The notes below the pieces were generated by a model. The model saw only the letters and a list, made by a program, of their open reading frames with translations, had not been told where the DNA came from and did no database searches. Below, piece by piece: positions 29,001-37,847 of a stretch of DNA of 64,000 bases. Position 1 is the first letter of the stretch, and each line of letters starts with the position of its first letter. The DNA is from Pantoea nemavictus (GTDB taxonomy: Bacteria > Pseudomonadota > Gammaproteobacteria > Enterobacterales > Enterobacteriaceae), in NCBI RefSeq assembly GCF_037479095.1, contig NZ_JBBGZW010000002.1, positions 62,001-126,000 of the forward strand, read 5' to 3'. Made by a program: the position numbers and the translations under genes.

Positions 29001-31701
29001 CCAGGGTGAGTCCCGCTCTGCTCAGTCGCGTCAATGCATCGGTGGCGAGGATAGATAAATGATGTTGCCAGGCGCGCTTTTTACTTTTGCGCATGCCCTC
29101 AATGCCCAGCGCCAGAATACCAGGTAGTAGCAGGAAGAGGACAATACAACTGAGCCAAAACAGGGGATTAGCTACAGTGGTGAAGCTCAGGCAGATCAGC
29201 ATCAGCAATGCCGGTGCCACCAGGCTACGTCGCAGGTTATCGAACAATTTCCAGCGCGAAAGCGCGCTGAGCGGATTAGCCTGATGGCCGCCATCTTCAA
29301 GACGCACCTGCAGCCGCAACCAGTTAAGTAGCTGCCAGTCACCGCGCACCCAGCGAAAACGGCGCGCGACATCGCTCAAATAGTTGTCAGGGTAATGTTC
29401 ATACAGCACCACATTGCTGACCACGCCGGATCGCGCATAACAGCCCTCAAGCAGGTCATGACTGAGCACCAGATTTTCCGGGCAGGTATTACGCGTCGCG
29501 CGCGAAAACGCTGCCACATCATAGATTCCCTTGCCGACAAACGAGCCTTCGCCAAACAGATCCTGATAGATATCTGATGACATTGAGGAGTAAGCATCAT
29601 TTCCGGGCACGCTGCTGGAAAGGCGCGCGTAGAGGCCTTGCCCGAACGGTGGAATCTCTTCCGCCAGGCGCGGCTGAAGAATGGCATAACCTTCCACCAC
29701 GCGGTTTAAGCGCTCATCGAAAACGGGGGCATTCAGCGGGTGCGCCATGATGCCAATTAGCTTGTGGGCGGTTTCACGCGGCAGGATAGTGTCGCTGTCG
29801 AGGGTGATGACGTATTTCACCGTGCGCATTTGCGCCTGATTGGCACCGACGATGACGTTAAACATCTCCGCTTCACCCTGCAGCCAGCGATTCAGCGCAT
29901 GCAGTTTGCCGCGCTTGCGCTCGTATCCCATCCATACGCCCTGCGACGGGTTATGTACCCGATTGCGGTGCAGCAGGGTAAACAGCACATCGTGGTTGGC
30001 TTTACTGCTGTAGCGTCGGTTCAGCGCCTCAATTTTCAGCACCGCATAGCCAATGACTTCATCATCCTGCACCTCATGTTCGGCCACGCTGTCGGTGAAA
30101 TCGGCCAATAGCGCAAACGAAATGTTGTCGAGGGCATTGCCGAGATAGCTGGTTTCCAGCGAGCGTAACAGGGTATCCGTGCCGGTTTTTGTGCTGATCA
30201 GACAGGGAATCACCACCAATGTGCGGTCGCCATCGGGCACCGCCTGTTCGAAATTGAGGCGTGGCAAAGGAACCGGATGGCGGGTGCGTGTCGTGACCTC
30301 GCTCAGCAGCTGCAGGGCGAGCTGACTGCTGATTAAGATCACCGCTGGCACTAATAAGATCCACAGCACCACAGACATACCGGCGTGATGGGTGACCAGC
30401 AGTGTTTCGGCGCTAAAGGCAGTGGTGAGTAGCGTCAGGCTGCCTAACCAGGAGAGAAGCGGCGTCTGACTCAGGTGATGGCGTGCCTGACTCAGCAAGG
30501 AACTGCGCGGCTGCAGCTGTTGCTCAAGCTGCGTGCGCCCTTTATCCAGCAAGAAATAACCGATATGTTGCTGGCGCGGCGGCAATCCAGCCTGACGACA
30601 CAGCGTCAGTGCCTGATTGGCGACGGCAAGCTCATCAAACTGGCTCTGTCGCGCCAACTCCTCTATCACATGGCGATATTGATCGCGGCTGTCAAAGTGC
30701 ATCTGCGGATAAATCCCCGCCGGATCCTGCACCAACACCTGTTCCACCAGACTCAGCGATTCAACAAAATCCTGCCAGTTGATTTCACCCAGCTGACGGA
30801 GTCCGGTAATACTGTTGCTGACGGAAAGCTGGCTCAGCGACAGCTGGCGGTTAAATTGTTCAATCACATCCGCGGTATTACGGCCGGTATTAAGCAGATG
30901 TTGTTCAACCCAGGTTAGCGCCAGTGAGTGATTCTGGCCATTGAGCTTGCGCGCCAGTTCAGCGACAAAGGCTCCGGACAACTGCTCATTTTTGTGCGCC
31001 ATCTCAGCAATTACCTGAATGACGCGGGTGGCATCTTTGGCCGAATGATGAACGATCTCATCAATCCACGCACCCGCCTGGCTTCTTTCCAGATGAATTT
31101 CGGCTACGCCCTGGGCAATGCGCGCCAGGTTATCGAGTAATGCAAAGCGCAGCATGGCTGGCAGCGCCCAGAGCTCACCCATTAGCAGCGGGGTAACGCG
31201 CTGATAGGCCTGAATAAAGCGTGATAACACCGCCGATTCCAGACGACCGTCGCTGTGGCTGATCATCTCATCAGCAATCGCCTGAATGCGCAGCGTGTGG
31301 CTAGGTTCAGTCAACGCGGGCAATCCCTGACCAAATTTGGTCGGCAGTAGTTGGCGCACCATGCGAATCTGCTCTTCGATAATATAGAAATTATCCAACA
31401 GCCATTCGCCGGCAGGCGTCAGATTACGCTTATCACCGGTACTTAATATTTCCGCACTTTTTATCAGCGCCTGCTCGTTCTCTGCCAGACGTTGCAATAA
31501 TTTATAACTTTTCTTCGCTGTAGAGAGGTGATGAGTTTTTGCTAATCGCGCGCCATAATTTTCCATTTGCTGCTCGGAAAAAACATCTGGCCGGTTCGCC
31601 TGATAAATGCCGCTTTCATGTAAAAATTCAATACTGGTACGTTCCGTTGCCGGCAGCGTACTACTGTTTATGATCAACCCGGTGGGAAGTTTATTTTTCA
31701 T
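23086..31701 (-). CDS. Cyclic beta-1,2-glucan synthase (NdvB/Cgs type)
   Basis: A 2871-residue inner-membrane enzyme that makes cyclic beta-1,2-glucan from UDP-glucose, initiating, elongating, cyclising and trimming the chain. Membrane segments cluster near residues 413-467, 820-865 and 950-992. Between the first two lies the GT84 glycosyltransferase domain, with VITLDSDTILP near residue 634 and RRFRWVRGDWQ near residue 785. The C-terminal half carries two carbohydrate-binding/GH94-like modules; the last has MGSGDWNDGMSAVG near residue 2548, the GH94 catalytic-acid site. Length matches rhizobial NdvB and Brucella Cgs. ATG 31701 is the only ATG near the expected N terminus; a TTG at 31725 is less likely. 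There is no accompanying exporter gene (NdvA/Cgt) in the window. Confidence 0.94.
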   Translation of the reverse strand: MKNKLPTGLIINSSTLPATERTSIEFLHESGIYQANRPDVFSEQQMENYGARLAKTHHLSTAKKSYKLLQRLAENEQALIKSAEILSTGDKRNLTPAGEWLLDNFYIIEEQIRMVRQLLPTKFGQGLPALTEPSHTLRIQAIADEMISHSDGRLESAVLSRFIQAYQRVTPLLMGELWALPAMLRFALLDNLARIAQGVAEIHLERSQAGAWIDEIVHHSAKDATRVIQVIAEMAHKNEQLSGAFVAELARKLNGQNHSLALTWVEQHLLNTGRNTADVIEQFNRQLSLSQLSVSNSITGLRQLGEINWQDFVESLSLVEQVLVQDPAGIYPQMHFDSRDQYRHVIEELARQSQFDELAVANQALTLCRQAGLPPRQQHIGYFLLDKGRTQLEQQLQPRSSLLSQARHHLSQTPLLSWLGSLTLLTTAFSAETLLVTHHAGMSVVLWILLVPAVILISSQLALQLLSEVTTRTRHPVPLPRLNFEQAVPDGDRTLVVIPCLISTKTGTDTLLRSLETSYLGNALDNISFALLADFTDSVAEHEVQDDEVIGYAVLKIEALNRRYSSKANHDVLFTLLHRNRVHNPSQGVWMGYERKRGKLHALNRWLQGEAEMFNVIVGANQAQMRTVKYVITLDSDTILPRETAHKLIGIMAHPLNAPVFDERLNRVVEGYAILQPRLAEEIPPFGQGLYARLSSSVPGNDAYSSMSSDIYQDLFGEGSFVGKGIYDVAAFSRATRNTCPENLVLSHDLLEGCYARSGVVSNVVLYEHYPDNYLSDVARRFRWVRGDWQLLNWLRLQVRLEDGGHQANPLSALSRWKLFDNLRRSLVAPALLMLICLSFTTVANPLFWLSCIVLFLLLPGILALGIEGMRKSKKRAWQHHLSILATDALTRLSRAGLTLATIPHESYWSLKAIIITLWRLNVSGQFLNEWKSASAGSAANVPTLRHFYRAMWINPLAGVALSLLTVLLNPSLTALVVPLALLWLATPWLLWRLSKPAEARQKKLSVEQQQFLRSSARHTWAWFEDFVTAEHNHLPPDNFQEVLQPTVAHRTSPTNIGLSLLATLTAWDFGYVMQKQVISRTLATLDSLDRMEHFRGHLYNWYDTYTLKPLQPRYVSTVDSGNLAAHLATLQAGLAQWKQQPLLSLAIIMAGLNDTLLLAKTQLGAERNDRWDEVAEQFVVLQQAAPAAITHQLSALITLSEILLAQMKMPPLQVKWFELFIRQLLDFQQEWALFFSWITPEHTLPATLPSLLWLSELGTHYPELDAQQSAPVMWAARERMATLLELEGRLDDHAKMDFRFLYVESTALLSVGYSLDSGLLDKGSYDLFPSEVRLTHYYAISANQLPVKSWFVLGRLFTQLDNQPAVMSWSGSMFEYLMPHLVMPVYPDTLLEKMALSAVKQQIASGEAAQIPWGVSESAYAAFDDSQNYQYKAFGTPELGLKRGLSDDHVVAPYASMLALMVLPLQAIDNLMKLKKMGACGKYGFYEALDFTAHRLARGQQFVAVKTYMAHHQGMGLLAISHLLLNAPMVARFMSSARFQSSYLLLQERVPDDIELYTPRRQFVDNSDNKPRSDAPELREFSGAAAHLPQLQLLSNANYHVMVTQSGTGYSLWKGLALTRWRADGTCNQHGIFCYIRDRQSGEVISPTFQPSGVTQAQHLARFTNAGAEFEARSESLSARLHVVVSPEDDVEIRRLVLTNHSRQLREIDITSYAEVVLAPAASDLAHPAFSNLFVQTEIVAELEAILTHRRPREAKTEPVWMFHALLIHGASERDTHYETDRAQFIGRGNTTANPQAVAPGGVLSGSAGSVLDPLLSIRQKIQLRPGKSITLDLLYGVTEQRAACLALIEKYRNNVYANRVFEMAASHSQVALRQLNIAAEDASLYNQLASAVIFASPEMRGDSQRLLQNRLGQTALWRHSLSGDLPIVLVRIENGTQLSLVSNLIKAHQYWRQKGLTVDLVILNGEQGGYQQLLQNQLVKMIASGDVQQLTDKPGGIFIRQSDHLVFEDITLLLSVAAVVLEGRHGSLADQLTVLLKPQPTPPSAHFLPAKHAAPAPVSLTLPDTLQLFNGTGGYNADGSEYHILLPEEHQTPAPWCNVLANKQFGSVISESGQAYSWYENAHEYRLTPWHNDPVSDTSGEAFYLRDEESGDVWSPMPLPLRGKGDYLTQHGMGYSRFMHQEQGICSSVTTFVAGEDAAKITLIQLSNLSGRTRYMSITGYVEWVLGELVSQSARHVQTSSANVESGSTILAVNPYVSAGSTRTAFFAASGNQIAFSGNRLECLGRNGSTRNPAMMQARGLSGNTGAGLDPCASLQTLTTLIDGDTRTFVFVLGAAEDSGSALALMQQFLPTDRAEAELERVKRHWRGLLDKVAVFTPDRAVNLLANRWLLYQTLASRLLARSGYYQSGGAFGFRDQLQDTLSLTHAAPQLLRDQLLLCASRQFIEGDVQHWWHPPSGRGVITRCSDDYLWLPFALCHYISATDDLALLELQVAYLEAPPLPAEEESVYSLPNISQQSENLWDHALRAIKHGLNFGEHGLPLMGSGDWNDGMSAVGIAGKGESVWLGFFLYTVLTRFAALSERLGKTETASLCQRQADELKTALNQVAWDGEWFLRGYFDSGETLGSHSNAECRIDAIAQSWSVLSGAGDQAKSASAMQALDRQLVDSDNGLIRLLTPPFNGVGPNPGYIRGYLPGIRENGGQYTHGALWAIMAFAEMSQVDRAWALLALINPINHSLNAADVETYKVEPYVMAADVYSAENHEGRGGWTWYTGSAGWAYQLIIESLLGITRHGDKLQLRPRLPAAWPGAKVIYREGEGVYEIDITRASGDYQLWLDDERCAADQITLSSAAGHHQVRIISDGNHHSTH

Positions 31702-31810
31702 AATGGCATCACAAAAAAAATCCAATGGATTATAAAAGCCAACACTATCAACAGGAAATTGACGGCATGAGGGAAGGTGAGGGAAATTAATGATTCTATT
31801 GGAAGTATAG

Positions 31811-31828
31811 CGTTAAATGCATTTAACG
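31811..31828. promoter_or_regulatory. Perfect 18-bp palindrome upstream of the cyclic glucan synthase gene
   Basis: CGTTAAATGCATTTAACG is its own reverse complement. It lies about 110 bp upstream of the synthase start, in an AT-rich intergenic region shared with the divergent zinc-ribbon gene. The form suits an operator for a dimeric repressor or activator. The regulator is unknown. Confidence 0.42.
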
Positions 31829-31974
31829 TCTGGTTTAAAAAGTAAAACTAAATTTAAAACATTTAACTGAGCGTATTGATGGAGTTGAGTGGTTTTAATC
31901 TTAACGTAAAGGGTTTGTCGGCGTGAAAAAAATCTGGTGTGTTAGAATGAGTTATCTGAAAAAGGAAAATAATT

Positions 31975-32136
31975 ATGAGCTGGTTAAACCAATTTTTAGA
32001 AACGCTGGGACGCCGCGAGGTAAAAGCGCAATGTCCAGTGTGTAAAAAGTTTTGCTCACAATCCTCAATCAAACAAGCACGCGGTCAGGCAATGTTGTGC
32101 CCGCACTGTAAATCGTTATTTATCATGGAAGAATAA
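31975..32136 (+). CDS. 53-residue zinc-ribbon protein
   Basis: A short gene with AAAGGAAAA ahead of ATG 31975. The product starts MSWLNQFLETLGRRE and carries two zinc-knuckle pairs, CPVC (residues 20-23) and CPHC (residues 42-45), spaced as in a zinc ribbon. The protein ends FIMEE. Small proteins of this shape occur in enterobacteria, some of them cold- or stress-induced, but I cannot name a family. It is divergent from the glucan synthase and 24 bp upstream of the next gene, with which it may be cotranscribed. Confidence 0.7.
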   Translation: MSWLNQFLETLGRREVKAQCPVCKKFCSQSSIKQARGQAMLCPHCKSLFIMEE

Positions 32137-32160
32137 ATATTATTGCTTCGTCACTTCTGC

Positions 32161-32466
32161 ATGTTAATCGATGAAATGATTCGGCCTGGTATTCAAAATA
32201 TTGATGAAAAGGTTAAAGCTATGCGCCATATCCTTGAATGGATTGATTTAAATGAACAAGCACCAGGCTATAAGCAGGAGTGTATTGTGCAATTTGAAAG
32301 CGGCGAAGTGCAGGGCGGCTGGCTGTATGGCGGCCAGTCGCGTAGCGGTGAGCATATTTTTCTTGAATCGCATGCTGAGTATGAAGTGAGTATGGATGTC
32401 GCTTTCTGGATGTCACTGCCACCTGCGCAACCAGAGCAGTTAGCGGCTTTTCCTCCAACGATATGA
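32161..32466 (+). CDS. Small protein of unknown function
   Basis: About 101 residues. The central part reads VQGGWLYGGQSRSGEHIFLE and the end contains DVAFWMSLPPAQPEQ. The FWMSLPP tail faintly recalls the HWMPLPEPP ending of DUF551 proteins; this is weak. The start is uncertain: TTG 32143 has GGAAGA 9 nt upstream, ATG 32161 has no clear ribosome-binding site, and ATG 32221 has AAAAGG 8 nt upstream (giving 81 residues). It probably forms a unit with the zinc-ribbon gene. Confidence 0.5.
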   Translation: MLIDEMIRPGIQNIDEKVKAMRHILEWIDLNEQAPGYKQECIVQFESGEVQGGWLYGGQSRSGEHIFLESHAEYEVSMDVAFWMSLPPAQPEQLAAFPPTI

Positions 32467-32480
32467 ATATAGTGAAATAA

Positions 32481-32753
32481 TTATTTATCATATTCGATAA
32501 ATGCACGCTGCGCTTCAGCCTTGTCGACAAATTGAAATGATTGCGGATGTATTAATTTCTCATCACAATACCAAATGTCATTTATACGTTTAAACTTGTC
32601 ACCCTGATGAAATGATTGATCATTGTCTAAACGCATTACGGCATATTTACCGCTGGTAAAGGCAACTTCATACAAAGAAATTAAACTGAGTGACGATAGA
32701 GATCGTTCATGAACGATCTCGCAGCACAGTTCAGGAATGCTACTCTTTTTCAT
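32481..32753 (-). CDS. Small protein of unknown function
   Basis: A 90-residue protein, convergent with the preceding gene. It is mildly basic at the N terminus (MKKSSIPELCCEIVHERS) with a mixed polar body (FHQGDKFKRINDIWYCDEKLI), and no membrane segment or signal peptide. No family recognised. Codon use looks normal and the frame is uninterrupted, but support is only the ORF itself and the ATG context. Confidence 0.52.
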   Translation of the reverse strand: MKKSSIPELCCEIVHERSLSSLSLISLYEVAFTSGKYAVMRLDNDQSFHQGDKFKRINDIWYCDEKLIHPQSFQFVDKAEAQRAFIEYDK

Positions 32754-32948
32754 TGTTTCGTCTCCAGATTCGCTTTACCTAAGTCTGGCAATAATTTTAA
32801 TAATGTGGCGAGTTTATTTTTCAGGCTTCGCTTGTGAATTAACAATTGTTAACCATGATTAAGTCAGGCTTATGTGCCAGCGGGAATGAAGATTATCCCG
32901 CACCCACAATTTTATCTGACGATTTAAACGATTATAAAAGGTAATAAT

Positions 32949-33425
32949 ATGACGATTAAAACATTACAAGATCTGTTCGTGCATGATTTATCCGATATTT
33001 ATAGTGCAGAAAAACAGATCACTAAAGCGCTGCCAAAAATGATTCGCGCGGCGACCGACCCCAATCTTGTCGCTGCGTTTAAACAGCATCTGGAAGAGAC
33101 GCGTGGCCAAATTGAACGTATTGATCAATTGGTTGAGCTTACCGAAGGTGTGCAGATTAAACGCATGAAATGCCATGCGCTGGAAGGATTAGCCGAAGAG
33201 GCGCAGGAAATTATTGATGAAGTTGAACAGGGCCCGGTGAGAGATGCTGGCCTGATTGGCGCGGCGCAAAAAGTCGAGCATTACGAAATCGCTACCTACG
33301 GGACGTTACGCGCATTAGCGCTGAAACTCGATTATCAGGATGCGGCTAAGTTGCTGGGTGAAACGCTGGAAGAAGAAAAAGCCACCGACGAAAAACTGAC
33401 GCTGATTGCTGAAGAGCAAGAGTGA
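32949..33425 (+). CDS. DUF892 (YciF-like) ferritin-like protein
   Basis: A 158-residue all-helical protein of the YciF/DUF892 family. The opening TLQDLFVHDLSDIYSAEKQITKALPKM is the family signature. The later acidic and histidine residues fit a ferritin-like diiron fold: HLEETRGQIERIDQL, AAQKVEHYEIATYGTLRAL and LGETLEEEKATDEKL. Relatives are induced by general or osmotic stress (RpoS regulon in E. coli); the function is not known. AAAAGG precedes ATG 32949. A hairpin follows the gene, so it is probably monocistronic. Confidence 0.92.
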   Translation: MTIKTLQDLFVHDLSDIYSAEKQITKALPKMIRAATDPNLVAAFKQHLEETRGQIERIDQLVELTEGVQIKRMKCHALEGLAEEAQEIIDEVEQGPVRDAGLIGAAQKVEHYEIATYGTLRALALKLDYQDAAKLLGETLEEEKATDEKLTLIAEEQE

Positions 33426-33444
33426 TTTTAGTGAAAGATAGCTT

Positions 33445-33468
33445 GCCTTACGCACCTCTGCGTGAGGC
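33445..33468 (+). terminator. Hairpin after the DUF892 gene
   Basis: GCCTTACGCA and TGCGTGAGGC form a 10-bp stem (one G-T pair) with a CCTC loop, 20 bp after the stop codon. TTCTT follows, a short T-rich tract. Likely a rho-independent terminator. Confidence 0.55.
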
Positions 33469-33709
33469 TTCTTGCCTTAGATAAAACCCTCGACGCTCCT
33501 AACATCGCATGCTGCTAATGACAGCCCTCTCATTGACTCTATCTATGTTCCATCTCCGCTACTTGCGCGATCGTAACGGCATTACTGGGCATATCCTTAT
33601 TTCACGTGTTAAATAAACTTCCGGTAAAGCCTGATTCAGATCAAGGTATGGCAACAGCGGGTAGCCTACTTTACGCTTCGTAAAGAAATGTCAACCCGGT
33701 TGGCACGCA

Positions 33710-34144
33710 ATGACTACGGGAGTGAGAAAAGTGATCAATACAAAATTTTTACGGGGTGCACTGCTGCTGATGGCGATTATTGCAGTTAGCCCGGCACAGG
33801 CTATCAGCGCTGCGCATCGTTCTGCCCTTGAACGTTCGGGATGCGACATGCAAACAGAGGCAACCTGGTGCGATATTCACAAAACCAAAGCGCAAAATGA
33901 GGCCAATCGTCCTGCTGCTGAGCAGAAAAAAAATACGCAGGAAGCTGAGCGCCCCAAGATCGTTTCCTTTCTGGAATCACGTGTTGTGGCACAACCTAAA
34001 GCGCGTGCTTTTGCGGCACTGGTGGAACAGGGTTTCATGCGTGAAAATGATGGCGATTATTTCAAAATTACCGATCGTTCAGCGTGGCACGTGTTGATGA
34101 CATTCAACGCGGATGGCAAGGTTGCTACCGCAACGCTCAAGTAA
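33710..34144 (+). CDS. Exported protein of unknown function
   Basis: About 144 residues with a typical Sec signal: basic start, then FLRGALLLMAIIAVSPAQA, cleavage after AQA near residue 31. The mature part has two cysteines (SGCDMQTEATWCDIH), which may form a disulfide, a polar Asn/Glu/Lys-rich linker, and a C-terminal domain (KARAFAALVEQGFMREN...). GTG 33722 or GTG 33731 are alternative starts that still keep the signal. No family recognised. An imperfect-context inverted repeat (CTTTACG-CTT-CGTAAAG, 33669-33685) lies just upstream. Confidence 0.62.
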   Translation: MTTGVRKVINTKFLRGALLLMAIIAVSPAQAISAAHRSALERSGCDMQTEATWCDIHKTKAQNEANRPAAEQKKNTQEAERPKIVSFLESRVVAQPKARAFAALVEQGFMRENDGDYFKITDRSAWHVLMTFNADGKVATATLK

Positions 34145-34278
34145 GTACCCAAATTCTAATCAGCCAGTTGAAAAATTCGGTTGCGAATTAATGCGTTAAT
34201 AACTCACTTAATCTCAGTATGCTAATCCTTATTTTCTAAAGCTCAATTCAATTACTGCTGTCGGAACTAAGGATTTAC

Positions 34279-35664
34279 ATGCCTGCTAAAGAACACGCCT
34301 CCGAGCCCAAAACGTTTTTACGCGCAGGGCGCTTCTTGCTGATGCAGAAACTATTGCGCCGCGATAAAACGCCTGTCGCATTACTGTCATTGGCGGCGCT
34401 GGTTGGAATGTTAACCGGGCTGGTGGGGGTTGCCTTTGATAAAGCGGTCAATTATGTGGTGCAGATGCGATTGAGCTTGCTTGATGGCCTGAGCGGCAGT
34501 CCGATTCTTACCTTTATCGGCGCTTTTCTGTTATCAGCAATACTTGGTGGAATAGGATATTTTCTGGTGAGACGTTATGCGCCTGAAGCCGGTGGCTCAG
34601 GAATACCAGAAATTGAAGGCGCGCTGGAAGAGCTTCGTCCGGTGCGCTGGTGGCGAGTGCTGCCGGTTAAATTCTTTGGTGGGATGGGCGCATTAGGTTC
34701 TGGCATGGTATTGGGGCGAGAAGGACCAACGGTACAACTGGGCGGTAATATCGGCGGCATGTGTGTCGATCTCTTCCGCGTTCGCTCGTCTGAGTCGCGG
34801 CATACATTGCTGGCAACCGGTGCCGCCGCGGGTTTATCAGCGGCTTTCAATGCGCCTTTGGCCGGGATTCTTTTCATCATCGAAGAGATGCGACCACAGT
34901 TTCGTTATAGCCTGATTTCAATCAAAGCGGTGTTTGTCGGCGTTATCGTATCCAGTGTTGTCTTTCGTATCTGTAATGGCAATGAAGTAATCATCAATAT
35001 CGGTCAGTTACGGGATGCCCCAACCAATACGCTTTGGCTCTATCTGGTGTTAGGCGCGTTGTTTGGTGGTGTTGGCGTGGCTTTCAATCGCGCCATTTTT
35101 CTCGCGCAAGACCAATTTCAGCGATTACATAAAGGGCGCATTGCATCGTGGGTAATGTGGGGGAGCTTGCTAGCCGGCTTCTGTGGTTTAATTGGCCTCG
35201 TGCTGCCGCAAGCGATTAACGGTGGGGTTACATTTATTCCGGAATTCTCCAGCGGCAGTTACAGTGCGCTGGCACTGTTTGTTGTTTTTGCTCTGCGTAC
35301 GCTAATCACGATTTGCTGCTTCTCCTCCGGGGCTCCCGGCGGCATTTTTGCACCGATGCTGACATTGGGCACCTTATTAGGCACCTGCTACGGGCAATTA
35401 TGTATGCAGTGGTTGCCTGGCTTGCAGTTGGAACCGGCAACGTTTGCCGTGGCCGGTATGGGCGCACTGTTTGCCGCTTCGGTTCGCGCTCCGCTAACCG
35501 GTATTGTGCTGGTGCTTGAGATGACCAATAACTATCAGCTGATTTTGCCGATGATCATTACCTGTCTGGGGGCAACATTAGCCGCCCAATTTTTTGGCGG
35601 TAAACCGCTCTATTCCTCATTACTCGCCCGCACGCTGGCGAAGACAAAGCAGGTTGAAGGTTAA
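34279..35664 (+). CDS. clcA: H+/Cl- exchange transporter ClcA
   Basis: A 461-residue ClC antiporter that exchanges two Cl- for one H+; in E. coli it supports extreme acid resistance. All functional residues fall at the same numbers as in E. coli ClcA: Ser107 (GGSGIP), gating Glu148 (GREGP), internal proton Glu203 ([12 protein letters not shown]) and Tyr445 (GKPLYSS). The [10 protein letters not shown] block is intact. Only the C-terminal tail is shorter (461 versus 473). AAGGAT precedes ATG 34279. It converges on ampR with a 4-bp overlap of stop codons. Confidence 0.96.
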   Translation: MPAKEHASEPKTFLRAGRFLLMQKLLRRDKTPVALLSLAALVGMLTGLVGVAFDKAVNYVVQMRLSLLDGLSGSPILTFIGAFLLSAILGGIGYFLVRRYAPEAGGSGIPEIEGALEELRPVRWWRVLPVKFFGGMGALGSGMVLGREGPTVQLGGNIGGMCVDLFRVRSSESRHTLLATGAAAGLSAAFNAPLAGILFIIEEMRPQFRYSLISIKAVFVGVIVSSVVFRICNGNEVIINIGQLRDAPTNTLWLYLVLGALFGGVGVAFNRAIFLAQDQFQRLHKGRIASWVMWGSLLAGFCGLIGLVLPQAINGGVTFIPEFSSGSYSALALFVVFALRTLITICCFSSGAPGGIFAPMLTLGTLLGTCYGQLCMQWLPGLQLEPATFAVAGMGALFAASVRAPLTGIVLVLEMTNNYQLILPMIITCLGATLAAQFFGGKPLYSSLLARTLAKTKQVEG

Positions 35665-36560
35665 GCTTTGTAAATGCTTTGTTTATGCTGACCAAACTGT
35701 TCGCCCAGCCAGACTGAAAACGCCGTCATGGCGGCGCTTTCGCTGCGCGACTGCAATCGCGTAAGCCAATAGCTTCCCAGATTGATCTCCGCATTAAAGG
35801 GGCGCACCAGCCGTCCGGTTTGCAGCAAGTGACTGAAGATGTTCACCGGCGCTAACGCTACGCCGGCTTCCTGCATCGCCGCTTCAATCATGGTTAACGA
35901 CGAATCAAAAATCATCACTGGATGAGCGGGAGAAGGCGGATGCTCGTTGATGCTTTGCAACCATTGGCTCCACTCATCACGGCGAAAAGATCGCAGCAGG
36001 GTGAATTTGTGCACATCAGCAGGTTGCTGCAACTGCCGGGCGATGGACGGGCTACACAACGGTGACAACGGGGCGGGGCAAATACACTTAGCCTCGGTGC
36101 TGTGCCACGCCCCGCTGCCAAAGCGAATGGTGTAATCGTGACCTTCTGCTGCTGGATCGACGCGATTGTTATGGGTAGAGAGCTGCAGCTCAATATGTGG
36201 ATGCCGTTGATTGAAGTCATTCAGGCGCGGCAGCAGTAAACCCGTGGCGAAGCTGCCCACTACGCCAACCTTTAATTTTTCACGCATTCTACCCGCTGAA
36301 AAGCGATCCAGCGTATCGGCAATGCGATCGAAAGAGTCATTCAACACCGGCAGCAAACTCTCACCTTGCGGCGTCAGCATCAAGCCGCGTGAAACCCGGA
36401 CAAACAGCGGGCAGCCGAGCTGCTGCTCCAGTGATTTTACCTGCTGGCTCACCGCCGCATGGGTAACGTGCAGTTCAATCGCAGCGTTAGTAAAACTTAG
36501 ATGACGTGCGGCGGCTTCAAAGGCTCTCAGCGCATTAAGTGGGATATAAGGGCGAGTCAC
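35661..36560 (-). CDS. ampR: LysR-family regulator of beta-lactamase, AmpR
   Basis: A 299-residue regulator divergent from ampC. It senses cell-wall recycling products (anhydro-muropeptides versus UDP-MurNAc-pentapeptide) and activates or represses ampC. The N-terminal HTH is [40 protein letters not shown]. AmpR-specific blocks follow: [38 protein letters not shown] and the C-terminal [14 protein letters not shown]. It resembles Citrobacter AmpR over the full length. The start is GTG 36560; translation from this codon gives the family's MTRPYIPLN opening. Confidence 0.94.
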   Translation of the reverse strand: MTRPYIPLNALRAFEAAARHLSFTNAAIELHVTHAAVSQQVKSLEQQLGCPLFVRVSRGLMLTPQGESLLPVLNDSFDRIADTLDRFSAGRMREKLKVGVVGSFATGLLLPRLNDFNQRHPHIELQLSTHNNRVDPAAEGHDYTIRFGSGAWHSTEAKCICPAPLSPLCSPSIARQLQQPADVHKFTLLRSFRRDEWSQWLQSINEHPPSPAHPVMIFDSSLTMIEAAMQEAGVALAPVNIFSHLLQTGRLVRPFNAEINLGSYWLTRLQSRSESAAMTAFSVWLGEQFGQHKQSIYKA

Positions 36561-36586
36561 GGCTTTACCTGTAAGATTTTCTTTTA

Positions 36587-37809
<1,223 letters not shown>

Positions 37810-37816
37810 GCGTGAA

Positions 37817-37842
37817 GGGGGCGAATTATCGCCTCTTTTTTT
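37817..37842 (+). terminator. Rho-independent terminator of ampC
   Basis: GGGGCGA and TCGCCTC form a 7-bp stem (one G-T pair) with an ATTA loop, followed by TTTTTTT at 37836-37842. It sits 7 bp past the ampC stop codon. Confidence 0.72.
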
Positions 37843-37847
37843 ACCAA

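Noticed and set aside
31863..32072. A 69-codon minus-strand ORF in the glucan synthase upstream region
   Set aside because: It overlaps the zinc-ribbon gene, which has a ribosome-binding site and CxxC pairs; the antisense frame has neither.
34575..34880. A 101-codon minus-strand ORF in clcA
   Set aside because: Antisense to clcA, whose functional residues match E. coli at identical numbers.
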